Source of the DNA: Xenopus tropicalis
Taxonomy: Eukaryota; Chordata; Amphibia; Anura; Pipidae
Length of the DNA stretch: 64,000 nucleotides
Reading direction: 5' to 3'
Assembly: GCF_000004195.4 (NCBI RefSeq)
Contig: NC_030679.2
Span: forward strand, 15,866,712 to 15,930,711
The notes under the pieces are model-generated. The model was not told the DNA's origin, did no database searches, and saw only the letters and a list, made by a program, of their open reading frames with translations. The position numbers were made by a program, and so were the translations under genes. Of the stretch, positions 50,401 through 54,840 are shown one piece after another. Each line of letters starts with the position of its first letter. The stretch's first letter is position 1.

Positions 50401-50941
50401 GAGATATTTGGGAAAGTGTGGGGGGAGGCTGATATAAATCCCCAGCCTTTGATAATGATGGGATGTAAATTGGGCTAATTACATCCTAGAGAACTCCATG
50501 GGACATTTGTAAATGGATTGGGTTAAAAAACACTATGTCCACCTGCTGCCTTCTTCCCCCAGGAGAACTTATCCCTCACTGATCTCAGACTCTCTTTTTC
50601 CACCATGAGGCTTTATGTTTTATGTATAAACATATAAACTTACAGCTCTAAAATCTATCAAGAACATGTGGCTTTAAAAAATGCCAAAAAAACCCAGAAA
50701 CGTGCATCTTTATATCTATTGAGAATTTAAGTAAACTGAAAGAACTTCAGGGAACTTCTTAGTATTGATGCATAATTATTTACATGCACACACATTTTGC
50801 TCTTGTCTATAGATCATTTAATACAGGGTTGGTCTCTAGGGGTACAACAACTTAAAGGAGCAACATGACATATAAGAATTGAATGCAAAAGGACTAACCT
50901 GTAGAATCCATGTCAGGCTGTTCCAGTAAGCCACAATGCAT
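8538..50941 (-). CDS. rfx4: RFX4 transcription factor gene, 18 coding exons
   Basis: Complete rfx4 coding region. Regulatory factor X proteins are nuclear transcription factors that bind X-box DNA as dimers; RFX4 acts in brain patterning, ciliogenesis-linked signalling and testis. I joined 18 exons by GT-AG sites and reading phase to give 2193 nt (730 residues plus stop), close to the 735 residues of human RFX4. The winged-helix DNA-binding domain spans about residues 57-134 (TLQWLEENYE … [15 protein letters not shown]). The conserved central and dimerization regions are in exons 7-14, and the low-complexity tail ends in GEASAGWAK. All junction codons agree with the family. Other RFX members are excluded by the C-terminal tail ([17 protein letters not shown]). 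It is not disrupted. It spans 42.4 kb. Confidence 0.97.
8808..11682 (-). other. rfx4 intron 17 content
   Basis: 2.9-kb intron. It holds a dispersed Xenopus repeat at about 9040-9190 (also near 12.4, 27.13 and 60.45 kb), a repeat with 'gggagattagtcgcc' ends at about 9700-9950 related to the 28.8-kb MITEs, a complete ACAGGTATGGGA MITE at 10933-11216, and an apparently single-copy stretch at 10310-10480. No further exon is seen. Confidence 0.6.
10933..11216. mobile_element. Palindromic MITE, ACAGGTATGGGA termini
   Basis: Both ends are present: it begins ACAGGTATGGGATCTGTTAT and ends with the complement (AAGTCCCATACCAGTA). The interior has the family's module with 'tctctta…ggcaaaacaatcctattta'. 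It is a non-autonomous DNA element without an ORF. TA on both flanks is compatible with a TA target but is not proof. Confidence 0.75.
11683..11821 (-). CDS. rfx4: rfx4 coding exon 17
   Basis: 139 nt encoding residues 595-641: [10 protein letters not shown] … [15 protein letters not shown]. The acceptor is TTGTTTTAG and the donor CAG/GTGGGT. It is part of the Tyr/Ser/His-rich C-terminal tail. The first base completes a split Gly codon with exon 16, and the exon ends in phase 0. Confidence 0.95.
12103..12259 (-). CDS. rfx4: rfx4 coding exon 16
   Basis: 157 nt for residues 543-595: [15 protein letters not shown] … [14 protein letters not shown]. The acceptor is CTTTCTAG and the donor GG/GTAAGA. 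The conserved RIPVYPHRE segment identifies RFX4. Gly codons are split at both junctions. Confidence 0.95.
12735..13225 (+). repeat. 130-bp minisatellite, about 4 units
   Basis: A unit beginning 'ggtcacagaacccctcagtg' starts near 12749, 12879, 13010 and 13140, giving periods of 130, 131 and 130. Each unit holds 'cagtagggggtacattatcc' and 'actcagcctgcagccttgt'. Units differ by a few percent. There is no coding potential. Confidence 0.93.
14418..14595. mobile_element. hAT-type MITE
   Basis: Termini CAAGGCTGTCCAACTGG and AAGTTGGACAGCACTG form an imperfect terminal inverted repeat of hAT type. The 8-bp flanks TTCTAAAG (14410-14417) and ATCTAGAG (14596-14603) match at 6 of 8 positions, as expected for an old 8-bp target duplication. 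It has no ORF. A related left end starts at 62826. Confidence 0.7.
15724..15768. repeat. Short perfect hairpin
   Basis: ATTACAAATTTACCAGC and its exact complement are separated by a 9-nt loop in rfx4 intron 15. It is likely the core of an otherwise decayed MITE. Confidence 0.7.
17150..17410 (-). repeat. Inverted diverged copies of the 130-bp repeat
   Basis: About two units in the opposite orientation to 12735-13225. 'aggctgcaggctgagttatacag' occurs twice, followed by 'aagggata…tgtaatccc…ctgtaaatta'. They are more diverged than the 12.7-kb array. Confidence 0.8.
17490..17648 (-). CDS. rfx4: rfx4 coding exon 15
   Basis: 159 nt, residues 490-543: [20 protein letters not shown] … [10 protein letters not shown] … AATT. 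The acceptor is TTTTTCAACAG and the donor ACAG/GTAAGG. It starts the Ser/Pro-rich tail and is less conserved than the upstream exons. Phase 2 in and phase 1 out match the neighbours. Confidence 0.95.
17702..18670 (+). mobile_element. 5'-truncated L1-type LINE
   Basis: C-terminal part of an L1 ORF2 plus 3' UTR, antisense to rfx4 in intron 14. The open frame runs to the TGA at 18435-18437. It shows the C-terminal cysteine motif CPKC … H … C (the segment [12 protein letters not shown] follows). An AATAAA-containing A-rich end lies at 18645-18668. It starts inside the ORF, as expected for incomplete reverse transcription, next to a TA repeat at 17682-17700. Confidence 0.9.
18785..18904 (-). CDS. 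rfx4: rfx4 coding exon 14
   Basis: 120 nt, residues 450-490: [20 protein letters not shown] … [10 protein letters not shown]. The acceptor is TTGTTTTCAG and the donor GG/GTAAGC. This is the conserved C-terminal part of the RFX dimerization region. The Gly-Glu codon is split with exon 15. Confidence 0.96.
18905..19787 (-). other. rfx4 intron 13 content
   Basis: Intron of 883 bp. It contains the SPIN-type hAT element (19281-19408) and a pyrimidine-rich tract around 19540-19650. No other recognisable feature is seen. Confidence 0.6.
19281..19408 (+). mobile_element. SPIN-type hAT element, internally deleted
   Basis: 128-bp non-autonomous hAT transposon. It starts CAGTGGTTCTCAACCTTCC and ends GGTTGAGAACCGCTG, a terminal inverted repeat. 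The flanks are identical 8-bp duplications ACTTAAAC (19273-19280 and 19409-19416). The left end reads on through 'taatgccgcgacccttt' and 'gtggtgacccccaaccat', which I recognise as the SPIN (SPACE INVADERS) family known from several tetrapods including Xenopus. Most of the interior is lost. Confidence 0.88.
19788..19905 (-). CDS. rfx4: rfx4 coding exon 13
   Basis: 118 nt, residues 411-450: [20 protein letters not shown], then [19 protein letters not shown]. The acceptor is TTATTATTGCAG and the donor TTTG/GTATGG. It is highly conserved in RFX4/RFX6 and forms part of the dimerization region. Confidence 0.96.
20064..20212. mobile_element. Palindromic MITE in intron 12
   Basis: The ends 'cccccatatgtaataaaa' and 'ttttattacatgacccccc' are inverted. 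The interior carries 'agcaaccaataagatg' and 'tgattggttgctatgtgtt', a very common frog MITE module also at 7.26 and 37.47 kb. Confidence 0.75.
20305..20399 (-). CDS. rfx4: rfx4 coding exon 12
   Basis: 95 nt, residues 379-410: [20 protein letters not shown], then [11 protein letters not shown]. The acceptor is CCACTTTGTAG and the donor AAC/GTGAGT. The first Leu codon is split with exon 11. The position after the first Tyr is Leu, where human RFX4 has Gln. Confidence 0.96.
20431..20461. repeat. (TA)n microsatellite
   Basis: About 15 uninterrupted TA units, starting 32 bp from the exon 12 acceptor and adjacent to the Penelope-like fragment. Confidence 0.95.
20462..20560 (-). mobile_element. Penelope-like fragment with hammerhead-like motif
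   Basis: On the minus strand: CTGAGGA (20540-20546), one unpaired A, a 6-bp hairpin GAGCAC/GTGCTC with a 5-nt loop, then GAAA (20518-20521) and CGTTGGATC. An AATAAA follows about 20 nt later. The layout equals that of the copies at 5.2, 34.9 and 43.15 kb, though the flanking sequence differs. Family and ribozyme nature are inferred. Confidence 0.5.
21684..21828 (-). CDS. rfx4: rfx4 coding exon 11
   Basis: 145 nt, residues 331-379: [20 protein letters not shown], then [10 protein letters not shown] … EEHRKLIIQ. The acceptor is GAATTTGCAG and the donor CAAT/GTAAGA. It is a strongly conserved RFX core. Confidence 0.96.
21829..22611 (-). other. rfx4 intron 10 content
   Basis: 783-bp intron. About 22120-22590 is a copy of a dispersed frog repeat ('ttttgcaggaaagatctgca', 'ctgagcatgtcca…') also present at 62.36-62.82, 34.15-34.5 and 63.9-64.0 kb. 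Nothing else is seen. Confidence 0.6.
22612..22670 (-). CDS. rfx4: rfx4 coding exon 10
   Basis: 59 nt, residues 311-330: [19 protein letters not shown]. The acceptor is TCCTCCCCAG and the donor CAG/GTAAGT. It is the smallest internal exon but one; its first two bases complete a Leu codon begun in exon 9. Confidence 0.95.
23455..23629 (+). mobile_element. CR1 LINE 3' tail
   Basis: 'ggcaaattagagaggcttc' … 'ggttgaacgtgatggacgta' then 'tcttttttcaacccaact' and (tactatgt)n is the 3' end of a second CR1 subfamily. It is 5' truncated, with no ORF. Confidence 0.88.
23630..24231. mobile_element. TTAA-type MITE, about 600 bp
   Basis: It begins TTAAAGGAATACTGTCATG and ends with the imperfect complement CATGACAATATCCCTGTAA. 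A TTAA at the left and a decayed GTAA at the right suggest a TTAA target (Kolobok or piggyBac type). Internally it carries the frog repeat module 'ccaggatgccacagccatgt'. It has no ORF and abuts a CR1 tail. Confidence 0.75.
24601..24861. repeat. Two adjacent hairpins
   Basis: Hairpin 1 has arms about 24601-24647 and 24675-24722 ('ggttgttgttaaagtcctcc' / 'ggaaggacttcaacaacaacc'). Hairpin 2 has arms about 24722-24790 and 24795-24861 ('gaccattatttataaagtt' / 'aactttatataaataatggtc'). They share the same boundary and are probably two MITEs side by side or one nested structure. Confidence 0.8.
25504..25604 (-). CDS. rfx4: rfx4 coding exon 9
   Basis: 101 nt, residues 277-311: [20 protein letters not shown], then [13 protein letters not shown]. 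The acceptor is CTCATTCCAG and the donor GAGC/GTAGGT. Split Ser and Leu codons join exons 8 and 10. Confidence 0.96.
25605..25979 (-). other. rfx4 intron 8
   Basis: 375-bp intron. I see only AT-rich sequence without a recognised repeat or gene. Confidence 0.5.
25980..26143 (-). CDS. rfx4: rfx4 coding exon 8
   Basis: 164 nt, residues 223-277: [20 protein letters not shown], then [20 protein letters not shown] and [14 protein letters not shown]. The acceptor CTTTAG (26144-26145) is chosen over a nearby CAG because exon 7 ends at GAG/GTACAA and the family sequence needs Val-Gln. The donor is ACAG/GTAAGT. Confidence 0.94.
26381..26458 (-). CDS. rfx4: rfx4 coding exon 7
   Basis: 78 nt, residues 197-222: [20 protein letters not shown], then RANFDE. 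The acceptor is GATTCGCAG and the donor GAG/GTACAA. It is in phase 0 at both ends, so skipping it would keep the frame. Confidence 0.95.
26590..26803 (-). CDS. rfx4: rfx4 coding exon 6
   Basis: 214 nt, residues 125-196: [20 protein letters not shown], then [10 protein letters not shown] … [20 protein letters not shown]. The acceptor is TGTGCCCTAG and the donor AAG/GTACCC. It holds the C-terminal end of the winged-helix DNA-binding domain (YHYYGIAVK). Confidence 0.97.
26804..27922 (-). other. rfx4 intron 5 content
   Basis: 1.1-kb intron. A locally repeated 'gtacagtgcagct…atttgtgcacctatgcaactg' motif lies at 26930-27080, with related copies to 27370. A dispersed repeat is embedded at 27125-27250, and an ACAGGTATGGGA-family MITE lies at 27613-27902. 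Confidence 0.6.
27613..27902. mobile_element. Palindromic MITE, ACAGGTATCGGA termini
   Basis: It starts 'acaggtatcggattcgttat' and ends 'ggataacaggtcccatacatgta', the inverted terminus. The interior has the shared 'ccattatcc', 'catagactccatta' and 'ggagacccaaattatgg' modules. Confidence 0.8.
27923..27984 (-). CDS. rfx4: rfx4 coding exon 5
   Basis: 62 nt, residues 105-125: [20 protein letters not shown] plus a split Lys. The acceptor is ACCTTACAG and the donor AA/GTAAGC. It encodes the recognition region of the RFX winged helix ([15 protein letters not shown] across exons 5-6). Confidence 0.97.
28778..29116. mobile_element. PIF/Harbinger-like GC-rich MITE 1
   Basis: A near-perfect giant hairpin: GGGCTCTGGTACACGGGGAG at the left, its complement at the right, and a CpG-rich interior with 'cgccgaaaaagactcgcga'. 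TTA flanks both sides (28775-28777 and 29117-29119). A 3-bp TWA-type target and GGG ends fit PIF/Harbinger. Superfamily is inferred. Confidence 0.85.
29120..29445. mobile_element. PIF/Harbinger-like GC-rich MITE 2
   Basis: Same family as the preceding element, starting GGGCTCTGGCACACGGGGG. It shares the single TTA 29117-29119 with it; the right TTA is 29446-29448. The interior hairpin has 'gcgaaatcgccccgccgcg'. Confidence 0.85.
29449..29642. mobile_element. Harbinger-like MITE of a second family
   Basis: Ends GGGTGAAGAACTCAGAGCTA and its imperfect complement (GTAGCTCCGTGTGTCTTCACCC), with TTA at 29446-29448 and 29643-29645. It is AT-richer and differs in sequence from its neighbours but uses the same target triplet. 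Confidence 0.8.
29646..29984. mobile_element. PIF/Harbinger-like GC-rich MITE 3
   Basis: Nearly identical in length and sequence to the element at 28778-29116 (both 339 bp), implying recent spread. TTA flanks are 29643-29645 and 29985-29987. Confidence 0.85.
29988..30165. mobile_element. PIF/Harbinger-like MITE 4, short variant
   Basis: Same termini, but only 178 bp; the 'cgccgaaaaagactcg' centre is missing. TTA flanks are 29985-29987 and 30166-30168. Confidence 0.83.
30813..31238. mobile_element. Large palindromic MITE, TTAAAGGAACAGTAACACC ends
   Basis: It starts TTAAAGGAACAGTAACACC and ends GGTGTTACTGTTCCTGTAA. Arms of about 200 bp pair with few mismatches ('gccatgggggcagccattc' / 'gaatggctgcccccatggc'). 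A TTAA/GTAA flank suggests a TTAA target. Confidence 0.85.
34750..34944 (-). mobile_element. Penelope-like fragment beside exon 4
   Basis: Minus-strand copy of the family at 5286-5492: ATGCTTGATAAAGGGG, hairpin, CCCCGAAACGTTGCACCTCC, then AATAAA (34893-34898), and later 'ggagggtgccgatccctcc' and 'cagtgtgcaccg'. It is in the sense orientation of rfx4 and ends 50 bp from the exon 4 donor. The lower-coordinate boundary is approximate. Confidence 0.6.
34995..35118 (-). CDS. rfx4: rfx4 coding exon 4
   Basis: 124 nt, residues 63-104: [20 protein letters not shown], then [20 protein letters not shown] and K. The acceptor is CATTTTAAG and the donor AAG/GTAGGT. It encodes the N-terminal helices of the RFX DNA-binding domain. 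Confidence 0.97.
35119..37667 (-). other. rfx4 intron 3 content
   Basis: 2.5-kb intron. 36030-36520 looks single-copy, with several TAATTA/TAATCA-type sites and a C11 run (36300-36310); it could be regulatory. A MITE lies at about 37460-37640. No recognised gene otherwise. Confidence 0.5.
37460..37640. mobile_element. Palindromic MITE in intron 3
   Basis: Ends 'tgggggtcatttatcaa' and 'ttaaaaataacccccaa' are inverted. The interior has 'agcaaccaattagatgctt' and 'ctgattggttgctatgtgtt'. Same family as at 7.26 and 20.1 kb. Confidence 0.75.
37668..37725 (-). CDS. rfx4: rfx4 coding exon 3
   Basis: 58 nt, residues 44-63: [18 protein letters not shown] plus split Asn and Trp. The acceptor is CTCCAGCAG and the donor TG/GTAAAT. 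It leads into the DNA-binding domain. Confidence 0.95.
37726..38022 (-). other. rfx4 intron 2
   Basis: 297-bp intron; nothing beyond a repeat-like 'accactgttattacccatag' segment. Confidence 0.5.
38023..38109 (-). CDS. rfx4: rfx4 coding exon 2
   Basis: 87 nt, residues 15-43: [20 protein letters not shown], then LGNISNDE. The acceptor is TTTTTCTGCAG and the donor AA/GTAAGT. Split Glu and Asn codons join the neighbours. Confidence 0.96.
41775..42076 (+). mobile_element. CR1 LINE 3' fragment
   Basis: It includes the C-terminal codons of ORF2 ([24 protein letters not shown], ending in TAG near 41870) and the full CR1 tail 'ggttgaacatgatggacgta' … 'ttttttcaacctaact' … (tactatgt)2. It is 5' truncated. 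Confidence 0.9.
42177..42359. mobile_element. TAA-flanked palindromic MITE
   Basis: 183 bp with ends GGGGCACATTTAC and GTAAATGTGCCCC, and TAA duplicated at 42174-42176 and 42360-42362, fitting PIF/Harbinger target preference. The interior repeats 'aaaaatcgtatt' three times and is rich in CGAA/TCG. Confidence 0.83.
43151..43182 (-). mobile_element. Penelope-like/hammerhead-like core
   Basis: Minus strand: CTGACGA (43176-43182), A, hairpin GGGG-loop-CCCC, GAAA (43159-43162), CGTTACTG. It keeps both conserved boxes of the hammerhead core exactly. It lies in sense orientation in rfx4 intron 1. Flanking extent is not determined. Confidence 0.5.
44336..44722 (+). repeat. 37-bp minisatellite, about 10 units
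   Basis: A 37-bp unit, 'gggcacagtagggagagatg' followed by 'gatacagtagggcaaca', is repeated head to tail with few substitutions. Degenerate relatives ('caagatggcaacagtaggg') continue on both sides to about 45510. No minus-strand frame contains a stop, which produces spurious long ORFs. Confidence 0.95.
45012..45227 (+). mobile_element. Retroposon (L2/CR1-like 3' end) with 9-bp TSD
   Basis: 'gattgtaagctctatggggc' … 'ctgtacagcgctgcgtaccc' … 'ggcgctttatagataaag' then (catacata)n is the frog L2-like LINE/SINE tail. Identical CATGGTAAG copies at 45003-45011 and 45228-45236 flank it, splitting the minisatellite. A related tail is at about 56258-56315. Confidence 0.85.
46235..46330. mobile_element. 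ACAGGTATGGGA-family MITE, 3' part
   Basis: 'gatatggagatccaaattac' … 'gagcattctggataacagg' … 'cccaaacctgta' is the right end of the MITE family and abuts the 95-bp minisatellite. Confidence 0.75.
46324..46600 (+). repeat. 95-bp minisatellite, about 3 units
   Basis: Units beginning 'gtatctct' start at 46324, 46419 and 46514. Each has 'caggctat', 'gcaaacttagggggctgttc' and 'gctgccatagttttatg'. The third is diverged. The same unit occurs inverted at 60.03-60.38 kb. Confidence 0.92.
48533..48573. promoter_or_regulatory. Two imperfect X-box-like sites
   Basis: GTGTCCATGGTAAC (48533-48546) and GTTACTATGGAAAC (48560-48573) resemble the RFX X-box GTNRCC-(0-3)-RGYAAC with one and two mismatches. They lie in rfx4 intron 1. 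They are also part of an imperfect inverted repeat (CCATGGTAACAT / ATGTTACTATGG). Function is inferred only. Confidence 0.25.
50899..50941 (-). CDS. rfx4: rfx4 coding exon 1
   Basis: 43 coding nt: [14 protein letters not shown] plus the first base of Glu, donor CAG/GTTAGT. The start matches the known N-terminus of RFX4 (human MHCGLLEEPDMDST). The ATG has A at -3 and C at +4. An overlapping upstream ATG lies 11 nt before it. The upstream extent of the exon (5' UTR) is unknown, probably to about 51090. Confidence 0.95.
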
Positions 50942-52315
50942 GCTCTTCCCATATGCAGTATAGGACAGCACAATCCTTAGGATGGGACACCCCCCCTTAA
51001 TCTCAGCAGTGTTGTAGTGAATGGAACAAGGAGGAAAAAATGGGCACAGTAAATCCAGCAGGGCAGAGCCAGACGAGTCACAATGTTTGCGGATGTTTCA
51101 TGGGAAAAAACATCATTTTATAGGAGCCCTGATGGGATACATGTCATTGATAGGCCAAGCTGACTGATGAATGGCTGCTAGTTAGATTGGGATGTGGCAA
51201 GACTCAATGTGAAGCCCATTGTGATCCTGCTTTGAATAAGAAAAGGTCTCCTCTGAAAGGGGGGGGGGGGGGGTTATATCTACGCAATCCCAGCACTTTG
51301 ACCCCCCCCCCCTTTTGTATTAAAAATAACTTATTTCTTTAAATATTATTCTTTAAACTTCCAAAAGAGGAACCCTACATCCTAATGTGCTCTTTACAAC
51401 TGCAAAACTGTTTCACATGCTTAAACCATTCACCAAAACCGGAGGGACTGACAGAACAAATACACTTATAATGCCCCTTAAAAAATTGAATTTTTCCCGT
51501 GTTTTCTCCTTCTTTGTCCCCCATTTTTCTTCCATTTTTTTTCTTTATTTAATCTATACACCCACACTTTTAAACTGCTGCAGAAACTGTAAACTGCTGG
51601 AAGGTAATTTACAAAAAAAAAAAAAAGGTAAAAAAAATCAGGGAATTTCTGCAGACTGATCAAACATTCCATGGGGCTAATTACAAATGCAGAACACAGA
51701 CTCTTTACAAAGTTTAACACCCCCCCCCCCCCTTTGGATTTATTTTTTTCTTTTATTGTCGGAAAAAGAAACTTTTTGCACAATTAAAGAAGGAATTCTG
51801 AACGGTTTGACAATGCTGTGGAATTTAAATTTTATTTTTTGTTTTTTTTCTGCTTGGTTTGAGGTTAGAGGAATAAATGTGCCAGAGGAAGGAGCTGAGC
51901 TTTGGACTATAAAAAAAAAACGTGGCTGTATTTTTTGGGGAAGGAAAAGCTTCTGTGATTAGAATATGAATGGGTCTCCAACAGAGTCAGAGAAAGAGGA
52001 TTACAGCTGAATTTCTTTGAGCATGGATAGAGGCAAGTCTCCCTTCTCCACAAACAGCTACTATAATCAGCGCAGCAGAGGAAGCTGGGCATTTCTTACT
52101 TTACATCCATCTAATGCTTTTATACAACTAATATATATATGTATTTCATAGCATTATACTACATATCATGCTGTCATTTATTTTTGTAGGTATTTATTTT
52201 TGCACTTCCATACACATATACATGTTAATATAAAACATATTATGGCCTATGGTGTAAATCACGACTGTCCTGCGTGTAGCTGCAATGTGGCTTGTTGCCT
52301 TACAAGCAATATATA
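50942..52315 (-). promoter_or_regulatory. rfx4: Putative rfx4 promoter and upstream flank
   Basis: A TATA-like TATAAAAT (minus strand, 51115-51122) lies 181 nt above the start codon and would place transcription start near 51090. Farther up are G15 (51259-51273), C11 (51302-51312), C13 (51720-51732) and several A/T runs. There is no CpG island. The 5' end of the transcript is not shown by sequence alone. Confidence 0.35.
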
Positions 52316-53284
<969 letters not shown>

Positions 53285-53939
53285 TATATACACACACACA
53301 AAAAGTTGCAAGCACCATAGCTACAAAACCATAATGTTACAGTCTGCTTGTGTTCTGTATCAGTTGCCCAATAAAAAAACAGGTTGAGTCCATCAATCAA
53401 TCAATCCAGTCAGACAGCTATTATCCAACATCCATCTATCTCTCTGGCAATCGGTCTATCATACATAAGGCTCAAGGCACATTTTTAAATATAGCAGTCA
53501 CCTTGGTGAGAACCAGAGCTGGCTACAACCCTAACGCTATCATGTAATAAGGAACCACCTGCCAATATCATAAGCAGCACGTCCAAGGGGGGGGGGGGGG
53601 GATCTTGCTTTTGCATTCCTGAGCAATCTGTGTAATTGGTACCTGTTCTATTTGAATGTATGCAGGCAGGCAAGACTTATTTTTGCCAATGCAGTTCTTC
53701 CCAATAGGACCACAGAAATCAAAATTCTACATCTGCCATGCGTCCAAAGCTAGGTGTACATATTAAGATCCTCGAGTTTTGTGACATTGCTAAATGAGCA
53801 GATCTTAAATATATTTGGCCACCAAAACGCTGGATCAAATTGTGGTGTTGCTATCCTTTGGCCCCAACAATCGGATCATAATGGGGGGGCCTACAGCAAC
53901 CCATTGGGAGAGGTTCACATCAGCTTGTGCATGTTGTCC

Positions 53940-54264
53940 ATTTTCTCTGTAATAATAAAACAGTACCTGTACTTGATCCCAACTAAGATATAATTACCCC
54001 TTATTGGGGGCAGAACAATCCTATTGGGTTTATTTCATGTTTAAATGATTCCATTTTCTCTGTAATAATAAAACAGTACCTGTACTTGATCCCAACTAAG
54101 ATATAATTACCCCTTATTGAGGGCAGAACAATCCTATTGGGTTTAATTAATGTTTTATTGATTTCTTAGTAGATTTAAGGTATGAAGATCCAAATTACGG
54201 AAAGACCCCTTATCCGGAATACCCTTGGCCCCAAGCATTCTGGATAACAGGTCCTATACCTGTA
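53940..54264. mobile_element. ACAGGTATGGGA-family MITE with duplicated interior
   Basis: Two tandem copies of a 114-bp module ('ctctgtaataataaaacagt' … 'cccttattg'), then 'gatccaaattacggaaag' and the end 'ggataacaggtcctatacctgta'. The left terminus is missing. Confidence 0.8.
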
Positions 54265-54649
54265 TTATAATGTTGGAAAAAGTCAATAAAACATTTAAGT
54301 TTAAAAAAAAATATCATTGGGGCAGTCTGTCAGAAGGGCATCTTACAAGGGCCAATAAGCCCCAAATCTCCTACATTCATAAACCCCTTTTCAAAACAAG
54401 CATTGCGGGTGCTAGAAGAATTTTCAATCCTTGGTCATCTGGCTGTTATCTAACATAGGGAGGCTGCTGTGCAGTCTTGGGTTGGTGATATCACACTGTC
54501 ACCATATTTCAGATGTTAATATTCTGAGACAATTTGCAGTTGGTCTTCATTTTTTTATTTTTTGTCCTTTTTCTGTTATTTAGCAGTTTGATTATCAGAT
54601 AAGTAAAAAAAAAAAAAGAATAACAATACCAATAAACTTGTGGTCCCAG

Positions 54650-54840
54650 AGACCCAACAGTTTTGTGACTTTCCAGAGTCAGTGACCTCCTATTTGATAG
54701 CTGGAAAGAGACCGAAGATCAATGCAAATAATTAAAACAAAAACTATAAAAAATAAATAATGAAGACTAATTGAAAGGTTGCTAGAAACAGGACATTCTA
54801 TAACATACTAAAGGTTAATGTAAAGGTGAACCACCCCTTT
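54650..54840. repeat. Dispersed frog repeat
   Basis: 'gtcagtgacctcctatttga' … 'agactaattgaaaggttgct' … 'ggtgaaccacccctttaat'. The same element, split by the MITE chain, is at 28743-28774 plus 30225-30480. Confidence 0.75.

Larger units (their letters stand above)
38110..50898 (-). other. rfx4 intron 1 content
   Basis: 12.8-kb intron. It contains 'ccatacac…ggcc' MITEs (about 38310-38505, 41125-41300), a C16 run (40981-40996), a CR1 tail (41775-42076), a TAA-flanked MITE (42177-42359), a Penelope-like fragment (43151-43182 core), a 37-bp minisatellite and derivatives (44336-45510) with a retroposon inside, a 95-bp minisatellite (46324-46600), and a repeat-poor AT-rich block (48600-50890). No additional rfx4 exon was found. 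Confidence 0.6.

Noticed and set aside
51387..51962. Frames of 90-101 codons upstream of rfx4 (both strands)
   Set aside because: Lys/Phe-rich frames caused by A, T, C and G homopolymers; no family resemblance.
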